In this document: positions 1 to 4,816 of the stretch, piece by piece | Position numbering within the stretch: position 1 is the stretch's first letter | How the letters are laid out: each line of letters begins with the position of its first letter | Assembly (NCBI GenBank): GCA_030690705.1 | Contig: JAUYGE010000044.1 | Coordinates: 1-6,058, forward strand | DNA length: 6,058 bases | Direction of reading: 5' to 3' | Source of the DNA: Dehalococcoidia bacterium | GTDB taxonomy: Bacteria; Chloroflexota; Dehalococcoidia; JAENJB01 | Notes under the pieces: model-generated | Told to the model about the DNA's origin: nothing | The model's input: only the letters and a program-made list of their open reading frames with translations | The model's database searches: none | Made by a program: the position numbers and the translations under genes

Positions 1-28
1 GGATTGCTTCGCTTCGCTCGCAATGACA
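1..28. repeat. Palindromic intergenic repeat unit (TGTCATTGCGAG type)
   Basis: The stretch ends in CTCGCAATGACA (17-28), identical to the right arm of the repeat at 3264-3339. It contains a short inverted repeat ATTGC (3-7) / GCAAT (20-24) around a GCTTCGCTTCGC core. It lies just beyond the 3' end of the thpR-like gene and may continue outside the window. Repeats of this appearance are common between genes in many uncultured bacterial genomes. I see no transposase and no coding potential in it. Whether it is a complete unit or half of a longer inverted pair cannot be told from here. Confidence 0.6.
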
Positions 29-57
29 GAGAGAGTGCTGCGGAAGGTGGGTGGTTT

Positions 58-642
58 CTAGCCCTTCAGCAGTGGCACTGAGTCGAGGCGCGTGTAGATA
101 GCACCGGCCGGGGTTAGCTGGCTCTGCATGATGTTTACCGACTCCACCAGAAACCCGCATCCACCCTCGAACTTTGTCTTCTGAAGCAACTGGCCGAAGT
201 TCTGTCTATCGGTGACGGAGATGTCGTCTCTCACCCGCGACAGGGTGAGGTGTGGGCTGAAGGGCCGTTCCTCCGCCGGAAAACCGAGGGGCGACAGGAG
301 GGAGTCCAGGCGTTTCTGGAGTGCGATAAGTCTGTCGAGTGCTCCCTTCAGACCAACCCAGGCGACTCGGGGCCGGCCGAAGTTTGGAAAGGCGCCCAAT
401 TCGCCCAGTTCGAGGTGAAAGGACACTATCCCCTCGCCAGCCTCCCGTATGGCTTTCACCACGGCGTCGTGCTTGTCCGTCTCGACATTCCCCATGAACT
501 TGAGGGTGAGGTGGATGCCCTCCGGGGACACCCATTTGATGGCGGAATGCCTGCCCCTCTTGAGCTCGCGCTCCAGGTCGGAGAGGCAGGTCTTCACCTC
601 TTGGGGCAGCTCGATGGCGATGAAAGAGCGGACCTGCTCCAT
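58..642 (-). CDS. thpR: RNA 2',3'-cyclic phosphodiesterase (ThpR/LigT family, 2H superfamily)
   Basis: This 194-residue protein belongs to the 2H phosphoesterase superfamily, whose bacterial ThpR/LigT members open 2',3'-cyclic phosphates on RNA ends in the cytoplasm and were first described as 2'-5' RNA ligases. Both signature HxTx motifs are present as HLTL at residues 44-47 and 131-134, one per lobe. The N-terminus RSFIAIELP (5-13) and the near-C-terminal SQLTPAGAIY (174-183) are also typical. Length fits the family (about 180-200 residues). The ATG at 642-640 overlaps the TGA stop of the upstream amidohydrolase gene by one base (TGATG), and only a weak GAGG (657-654) precedes it, so translation is probably coupled to that gene. 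No signal peptide or membrane segment is seen. The physiological RNA substrate in bacteria is poorly known. The family call is secure, the exact in vivo role is not. Confidence 0.93.
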   Translation of the reverse strand: MEQVRSFIAIELPQEVKTCLSDLERELKRGRHSAIKWVSPEGIHLTLKFMGNVETDKHDAVVKAIREAGEGIVSFHLELGELGAFPNFGRPRVAWVGLKGALDRLIALQKRLDSLLSPLGFPAEERPFSPHLTLSRVRDDISVTDRQNFGQLLQKTKFEGGCGFLVESVNIMQSQLTPAGAIYTRLDSVPLLKG

Positions 643-1475
643 CAGGCGAGGAGCCTCGCGGCGTTTTCACCCAGAATGCCCCGCTCGGCCTCCGGCGACA
701 GGTTGAGGGAGCGGATATCCTTGATGAGATTTCCTTGACCGACCAGCGGGTAGTCGCTGCCAAAGAGTATCTTGCTGGCGCCGACCAGGTCAATGATATT
801 CTGGAAAATCGCGGGCCGGTAGAGAAAGTTGGAGGCCGCGGTGTCGAAATACACATTCTTAAAAGCGGTGGCCACTTCTGGCATGAGCGCGTAGAAGGGG
901 AGGCCGCCCCCCCAGTGAGCGCAGACCAGCTTCACCTCCGGGAAGGAGGTGATAAAAGGATAGATTTTCTCAGGCGTGTTGCTTCCCTTGCCCGGGTACC
1001 GGTGTCCAACCGGCTCATCGGTATGGAGGAGTATGGGAAGGTGGTGTTCTCCCGCCAGTCTAACGATGGAGGCCATACTCTCGCCGGTCAGGTCAATTGA
1101 TTGCACATCCGGCCTCAACTCGCCGATGCCCTTGATGCCACCCCTGATGCAGCGTTCGAGCTCTTTGAGGGCCAAATCGCCGGAGCGCGGTTGCAGGGTG
1201 CAGAAGCCGGCTATGCGCTTCGGATAGCGGGACATGGCTTCGAGGAGATAGTCATTGGTCTGCACACAGAGGTCATGGTCTGTCCAGCCGATGTTGAGCA
1301 CTACTGAGGTATCTATTCCCGCCTTGTCCATGCTGGCGACGAGCTCCTCGGCGGTAGCCAGCTTTGCTCTGGGACTGGAGTAGAGCATGGCGAAGCAGGG
1401 GTCGCGGGCTATGTATTCAGCCCGCTGATCCCCTATCTGAGGGGACATGATGTGGGTATGGAAATCGATAATCAC
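642..1475 (-). CDS. Amidohydrolase-2 family metal-dependent hydrolase
   Basis: This 277-residue TIM-barrel protein has the metal-ligand pattern of the amidohydrolase-2 family. HxH lies in DFHTH (H6, H8), with a possible carboxylate at E119 in GIGEL, a histidine at H151 in LLHTDEP, H187 in CAHWGGG and the catalytic aspartate D241 in LFGSDYPL. The family includes decarboxylases (ACMSD, gamma-resorcylate type) and C-O/C-N hydrolases, and nothing here fixes the substrate. The start is a GTG at 1475-1473. It is chosen because the metal-binding HxH must lie within the first strand, as it does at residues 6-8. No Shine-Dalgarno is visible upstream, and a promoter at 1513-1484 would start transcription almost at the GTG, so the message may be leaderless. 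The gene is followed by thpR with a one-base overlap and is divergent from the thiolase operon. No signal peptide is seen. Confidence 0.9.
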   Translation of the reverse strand: MIIDFHTHIMSPQIGDQRAEYIARDPCFAMLYSSPRAKLATAEELVASMDKAGIDTSVVLNIGWTDHDLCVQTNDYLLEAMSRYPKRIAGFCTLQPRSGDLALKELERCIRGGIKGIGELRPDVQSIDLTGESMASIVRLAGEHHLPILLHTDEPVGHRYPGKGSNTPEKIYPFITSFPEVKLVCAHWGGGLPFYALMPEVATAFKNVYFDTAASNFLYRPAIFQNIIDLVGASKILFGSDYPLVGQGNLIKDIRSLNLSPEAERGILGENAARLLA

Positions 1476-1483
1476 CGGCGGTG

Positions 1484-1513
1484 ATTATAATAGCTTAAGC
1501 GGAGGTTTGCCAA
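1484..1513 (-). promoter_or_regulatory. Predicted sigma70-type promoter of the amidohydrolase-thpR operon
   Basis: Read on the minus strand, TTGGCA (1513-1508, 5 of 6 to consensus) is followed after 18 bases by a perfect TATAAT (1489-1484). The expected transcription start is about 1478-1475, directly at the GTG codon at 1475. An 8-bp palindrome GCTTAAGC (1493-1500) lies in the spacer, and CACCGGCGGTG (1473-1483, quasi-palindromic) covers the start codon. The boxes are seen in sequence; activity is inferred. Confidence 0.55.
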
Positions 1514-1535
1514 AAGCTAGCTTTTATGATAGGAT
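1507..1535 (+). promoter_or_regulatory. Predicted promoter of the thiolase/DUF35 operon
   Basis: TTGCCA (1507-1512, 5 of 6 to the -35 consensus) is followed after 17 bases by TAGGAT (1530-1535, 4 of 6 to the -10 consensus). The predicted start is near 1542, giving a leader of about 130 nt before the thiolase ATG. The -35 box overlaps that of the divergent minus-strand promoter (1508-1513), so the two may exclude one another. This is weaker than the minus-strand promoter. An alternative -10, TATGAT (1525-1530), has no well-spaced -35. Confidence 0.35.
1512..1525. promoter_or_regulatory. Perfect 14-bp palindrome, candidate operator
   Basis: AAAAGCTAGCTTTT is a perfect inverted repeat centred between 1518 and 1519. 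It lies in the spacer of the plus-strand promoter and touches both predicted -35 boxes, a position where a dimeric regulator could control both divergent operons. No regulator gene is in the window and I cannot assign the site to a known regulator family. Confidence 0.4.
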
Positions 1536-1541
1536 TTTACG

Positions 1542-1674
1542 TTCTTCCTCAGGAGTACAGAAGGTTAATGAGTCACCCCATACCTCCTAATGTTCGTCGG
1601 CCCGGGCTTGCTTCGTTGTTCCCATCTTTTCCTCCGCTCTTTGACGCCATTCTATTTCGAAAGGGGTGAATCCC
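1542..1674 (+). other. Leader of the thiolase operon, with possible 33-codon upstream ORF
   Basis: This gene-free stretch runs from the predicted transcription start to the thiolase ATG. It contains an ATG at 1568, preceded by AGGAG (1551-1555) and AGAAGG (1559-1564), opening a frame of 33 codons that stops with TGA at 1667-1669. That stop overlaps a GTG (1666-1668) in frame with the thiolase as GTGA and ends 5 bases before the thiolase ATG. The predicted peptide is proline-rich (7 prolines, including two PP pairs) and has no domain I recognise. It could be a coupled leader peptide or chance. No riboswitch fold or attenuator-like terminator is recognised here. Confidence 0.25.
1661..1668 (+). 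promoter_or_regulatory. Ribosome binding site deciding the first thiolase start
   Basis: AAGGGGTG resembles AAGGAGGTG with one base missing and lies 6-8 bases before the ATG at 1675. An in-frame GTG at 1666 would fall inside this site and have no Shine-Dalgarno of its own at a usual distance, so ATG 1675 is preferred. The GTG could still be used by coupling to the possible upstream frame ending at 1669. Confidence 0.55.
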
Positions 1675-2829
1675 ATGGAAAAGAGTGTAGCTATCGTCGG
1701 TGCAGGCCAGACTGTCTTCAGCCGTGGATGCGGCCAGTCGGTGCGGGAGCTGTGTTTCGAGGCTTTCAGGGAGGCGATGGATGGGTTGAACCTCAAGACA
1801 GAGGATATCGAGGCGTCTGTCATCTGCTCTGCACCGGAGTATGACAAACAGCGCAGCCCGGCGGGAGTGATTGCCGAGTATCTCAACCTGGTGCCCAAGC
1901 CCACTTTCTATGTAGAGACCATCTGCTCATCGAGCAGCACCGGTCTGAGGGTGGGCTATGCGCTCATCAAGTCCGGACTGCACAGCGTGGTGGCGGTGGT
2001 GGGCTTTCAGAAGATGTCGGAGATCAGTTCTCGCGAGGCGGCGGAGAGGATGGGGAGGGGAGGCGACATAATGTGGGAGTCGCCGTTCGGTGTCACCATG
2101 CCAGCCGGCTACGCCATGTATGCGCGGGCCCACATGGCGGCCTACGGCACCAAGCCGGAGCAGCTGGCCCGGATCAGGGTGAAGAACTCCAGCTACGGTG
2201 CGTTGAATGCCAGGGCGACCTTCCGCAAGGCGCTTACCGAGGAAGATGTGATGAAATCGGCGGCAGTGACCCTTCCTCTGAAGACCTATGACTGCTGCGC
2301 CAATGCCGACGGCGCTTCCTGTATCATTCTTGCCAGCAAGGAGGAGGCGGCGCGCATCGCGAAGGTGCCCATCTGGGTGCTGGGCTTGGGCGCGGCCACC
2401 GATTCGACCACACTGAGCAACAAGAAGCTCTACACCGGTTTGAGCTGTGCCCGTGAAGCGGCGCGGCAGGCCTATGAGATGGCTGGCGTGGGGCCGGAGG
2501 ACATAGACGTTGCCGAGGTGCACGACTGCTTCACCATCGCCGAGATGATGGCATACGAGGACCTGGGCTTCGCCCGCTCCGGTGAGGGGTCCCGCTTGAT
2601 AGACGAGAAGCAGACCTACATCGGCGGAAAGATACCGGTCAATATCGACGGCGGGCTCCTGTCCAAGGGACATCCCATCGGGGCCACCGGCGGTTCCCAA
2701 CTCAGGACGATAGTGAAGCAGCTCAGAGGTCAGGGCGAGACGGGGCAGGTGGAGGGGGCAAAGATCGGTCTGGTGCACAACATCGGTGGTGTGGGGATCT
2801 ATGGCAACGTAACCATTCTAGGGAGGTAA
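1675..2829 (+). CDS. SCP2-type thiolase (thiolase-like acyl-CoA acyltransferase), first copy
   Basis: This 384-residue protein has the full two-half thiolase fold of the sterol-carrier-protein-x (SCP2)/archaeal group. Numbering from ATG 1675, the nucleophile loop is ETICSSSSTG with Cys84. The HDCF loop is at 283-286, the GHPIGATG loop has His333, and the last loop reads HNIGG (368-372), where classical thiolases have a Cys (CxG). In SCP2-type thiolases the HDCF cysteine is known to take over the acid/base role, so Cys84, Cys285 and His333 make this an apparently complete active site. Enzymes of this group perform Claisen condensation or thiolysis of acyl-CoAs, or retro-aldol cleavage, often with a DUF35 partner. 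The next gene, after 6 bases, is such a partner, and its Shine-Dalgarno lies within the last codons here. No targeting signal is seen. The substrate is unknown. An alternative GTG start at 1666 would add three residues. Confidence 0.92.
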   Translation: MEKSVAIVGAGQTVFSRGCGQSVRELCFEAFREAMDGLNLKTEDIEASVICSAPEYDKQRSPAGVIAEYLNLVPKPTFYVETICSSSSTGLRVGYALIKSGLHSVVAVVGFQKMSEISSREAAERMGRGGDIMWESPFGVTMPAGYAMYARAHMAAYGTKPEQLARIRVKNSSYGALNARATFRKALTEEDVMKSAAVTLPLKTYDCCANADGASCIILASKEEAARIAKVPIWVLGLGAATDSTTLSNKKLYTGLSCAREAARQAYEMAGVGPEDIDVAEVHDCFTIAEMMAYEDLGFARSGEGSRLIDEKQTYIGGKIPVNIDGGLLSKGHPIGATGGSQLRTIVKQLRGQGETGQVEGAKIGLVHNIGGVGIYGNVTILGR

Positions 2830-2835
2830 GAAGCC

Positions 2836-3249
2836 ATGGGATTCGAGAAATTCGGCGCCGTCAGCTTCACCACGGAGACCAAGACAGCAGACTTTGTGAC
2901 CTATCTGGAGAAGGGGCAGGTCGTGGCGAGCCGGTGCAAGAAGTGCGGGCGCACATATTTTCCGCCGCGCGCCGATTGCGCCGATGACTTCAGCAGCGAG
3001 ATGGAGTGGCAGCCGGTGCAGGGCAAAGGGAAGCTGATGACCTACACCATCGTCAGCTACGGCCCATCCGGGTTCGAGAACGATACCCCTTACATCCTAG
3101 CGCTGGCCGAGTTCCCTCCAGGAGTGAGGGTCTTCGGGCGGCTGGACAAGGGCATCCCGCCGGAAGAGATCAAAGTGGGCATGGAGGTGGTAGTCACGCC
3201 GGTGACGCTGGCGGAGGGGAAGCTGTCCTACCAGTTCAACAAGGCTTGA
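2836..3249 (+). CDS. DUF35 zinc-ribbon/OB-fold protein (thiolase or acyl-CoA partner subunit)
   Basis: This 137-residue protein matches the DUF35 layout. An N-terminal helix (about 17-31) is followed by a rubredoxin-like zinc ribbon (34-51) and an OB-fold (about 58-134) starting with GKGKLMTYTIV. Such proteins are non-catalytic or accessory subunits that bind CoA substrates and bridge thiolase to partner enzymes (archaeal HMGCS complex, PhlB, BbsA, ChsH2). The first knuckle CKKC (Cys34, Cys37) and the PPR turn are normal. The second knuckle reads DCADD, so only Cys48 is present and Asp51 stands where the fourth cysteine normally is. Zinc may be bound by three Cys plus Asp, or not at all. The ATG follows GGGAGG (2821-2826) with a 9-base gap. 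Six bases separate it from the upstream thiolase, indicating one transcript and probably a 1:1 complex. Confidence 0.9.
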   Translation: MGFEKFGAVSFTTETKTADFVTYLEKGQVVASRCKKCGRTYFPPRADCADDFSSEMEWQPVQGKGKLMTYTIVSYGPSGFENDTPYILALAEFPPGVRVFGRLDKGIPPEEIKVGMEVVVTPVTLAEGKLSYQFNKA

Positions 3250-3263
3250 CCGGGTCTTGAGTG

Positions 3264-3339
3264 TGTCATTGCGAGGAGTTTATCCCTTCGGCGAACTCAG
3301 GGCAGGCTCTGAGCCTTCGGCGAAGGGCTCGCAATGACA
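3264..3339. repeat. 76-bp palindromic repeat element inside the operon
   Basis: Perfect 12-bp terminal inverted repeats TGTCATTGCGAG (3264-3275) and CTCGCAATGACA (3328-3339) enclose a core. The core has an 11-bp direct repeat CCTTCGGCGAA (3285-3295 and 3314-3324), an inner inverted pair CTCAG (3296-3300) / CTGAG (3309-3313) and a CCTTCG/CGAAGG hairpin (3314-3326). The right end is identical to positions 17-28 of the window. It has no coding potential and looks like a non-autonomous, MITE- or REP-like element. It sits between the free DUF35 gene and the HMGCS-like gene and would form a strong hairpin in the message. It has no T-run after it, so it is not a classic terminator. Confidence 0.75.
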
Positions 3340-3382
3340 GAAGGGGTTCATAAATGCTCTCACCGAAGGAGGTGTTAAGTTA

Positions 3383-4801
3383 ATGGTCGGAATAGTCTCC
3401 TACGGAGCTTACATTCCCATCTACCGTTTGAAGAGGGAGGAGCTGTCTCGCGTGTGGGCGGAGGCTCCTCAGAGTGGCGAGAAGGCCGTGGCCAACTTCG
3501 ATGAGGACAGTATCACCCTGGCCGTCGAAGCTGGCGTTGATTGTCTGAATGATACCCCCAGGGACCAGGTGGAGGCGCTGTACTTCGCCACGACGAACCC
3601 TCCTTATAAGGAGAAGCTGTCGGCGAGTATCATCGCCGCGGCTCTCGACCTGCGGGGGGAGCTGTTCAGCGCCGATTTCGCTACCTCTATCCGGGGCGGG
3701 ACCATGGCGCTAAGGACAGCCATGGACGCCATAAACGCCGGCTCCAGCAAGAACGCCCTGGTCGTGGCCGCCGATTGCCGCACCGCGGCCCCGAACTCGG
3801 AGTCCGAGCACATCTTCGGTGACGGTGGGGCAGCCCTTCTGTTGGGCAAAGACAACGTGGCGGTGAAGATACTGGATAGCTTAAACCTCACTTCGGAGTT
3901 CATGGACTTCTGGAGGACCCAGGCGGACCGCTTCAACCGGACATGGGAGGACAGGTTCATCACCGAGGAGGGGTATCAGAAGATACTGCCCGAGGCCGTG
4001 AAGAAGCTGATGCAGAGGAACAAGCTGACCCCTAAGGACATTCACCGGGCAGTGTTCTACGCCCCGGACGCCCGGCGACATCAGGCTATGGCCAGGATAC
4101 TCGGTTTCGACCCCAACACTCAGGTGCAAGACCCGCTCCTGGGAGCGGTGGGCAACACCGGAGCGGCTTCCGTCCTGATGGCGCTGGTGGCGGCCCTCGA
4201 GGATGCCAAGGCAGGCCAGAAGATACTGCTGGCCAACTACGGCGACGGGGCGGACGTTTTCCTGCTGGAGACCACTGAGCTGGTGGAGAAGATTAAGGAC
4301 CGGCGCGCCATCAAGAAGCATCTGGCCGCCAAGATGGCTCTGCCCAGCTACGGGAAGTACATCAAATTCCGTGCCTTGATGGAGTGGGAGGCGGAACGCC
4401 GGGATCCGGACCGTTCGGCTTTGACGGTGCTCTGGCGAGAGCGCAATCAGGTGTGGCGCGCTCACGGAAACAAGTGCAAGGCTTGCGGAACTATCCAGTT
4501 CCCAATTCAGAGGATATGCGGGAAGTGCCATGCCAAGGACAACTACGAGGAGGTCAGGCTTTCCGGGGAGAAGGGGAAGCTCTTCACTTTCAGCATGGAT
4601 GAGCGGGCCGTAGTCGCAGACCTGCCGAATGTGATGAGTATAGTGGACTTCGACAACGGCGGCCGTTTCTACTGCATTCTGACGGACCGGGACCCGGCCA
4701 AGATCGAGATCAATATGCCTGTGGAGCTTACTTTCAGAAACCTGCACGACGGTTCGGGCATCCACAACTATTACTGGAAAGCGCGACCGGTACGGTGCTA
4801 G
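3383..4801 (+). CDS. HMG-CoA synthase-like protein fused to a C-terminal DUF35 domain; probable pseudo-enzyme
   Basis: Residues 1 to about 300 have the KAS III/HMG-CoA synthase fold: IFGDGGAALLLG (144-155), VGNTGAAS (256-263) and NYGDGADVF (285-293). Residues about 345-472 are a DUF35 module with an intact four-cysteine ribbon (Cys365, Cys368, Cys379, Cys382) and an OB-fold starting at GEKGKLFTF (395-403). Aligned by eye to archaeal and bacterial HMG-CoA synthases, the catalytic Glu falls on Thr71 (FATTN), the nucleophilic Cys on Ile103 with Ser102 beside it (ATSIRGGT), and the catalytic His on Tyr226 (VFYAPD). The family chemistry therefore looks lost. Enzymatic HMG-CoA synthesis is unlikely; a structural or CoA-binding subunit of a thiolase complex, like PhlA beside PhlC, is a better guess. 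The ATG follows AAGGAGGTG (3366-3374) with a 10-base gap from GGAGG. The next thiolase starts 15 bases downstream. Automated annotation would probably call it HMG-CoA synthase. Confidence 0.88.
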   Translation: MVGIVSYGAYIPIYRLKREELSRVWAEAPQSGEKAVANFDEDSITLAVEAGVDCLNDTPRDQVEALYFATTNPPYKEKLSASIIAAALDLRGELFSADFATSIRGGTMALRTAMDAINAGSSKNALVVAADCRTAAPNSESEHIFGDGGAALLLGKDNVAVKILDSLNLTSEFMDFWRTQADRFNRTWEDRFITEEGYQKILPEAVKKLMQRNKLTPKDIHRAVFYAPDARRHQAMARILGFDPNTQVQDPLLGAVGNTGAASVLMALVAALEDAKAGQKILLANYGDGADVFLLETTELVEKIKDRRAIKKHLAAKMALPSYGKYIKFRALMEWEAERRDPDRSALTVLWRERNQVWRAHGNKCKACGTIQFPIQRICGKCHAKDNYEEVRLSGEKGKLFTFSMDERAVVADLPNVMSIVDFDNGGRFYCILTDRDPAKIEINMPVELTFRNLHDGSGIHNYYWKARPVRC

Positions 4802-4816
4802 AGGAGGAACCGATAC

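Noticed and set aside
206..856. Minus-strand frame of 216 codons overlapping thpR and the amidohydrolase
   Set aside because: It runs in another frame across two conserved genes on the same strand; its translation is low-complexity Arg/Pro/Ser-rich.
1666..1674. GTG at 1666 as the thiolase start
   Set aside because: It lies inside the best ribosome binding site. The ATG at 1675 has that site at normal spacing and gives the usual N-terminus (EKSVAIVGAGQT). It is kept only as an alternative if the upstream frame is translated.
1590..1844. Plus-strand frame of 84 codons in the leader and thiolase start
   Set aside because: It runs out of frame into the thiolase coding region, lacks a proper ribosome site and shows no family features.
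1927..2778. Long open frame (283 codons) on the minus strand inside the first thiolase
   Set aside because: It lies wholly antisense to a clearly recognisable thiolase, has no recognisable motif, and is an expected by-product of GC-rich codon use.
3264..3345. Hairpin after the free DUF35 gene as an intrinsic terminator
   Set aside because: The stem is strong, but it is followed by GAAGGGG rather than a T-run, and the next gene continues the same functional set. It is better explained as a repeat element.
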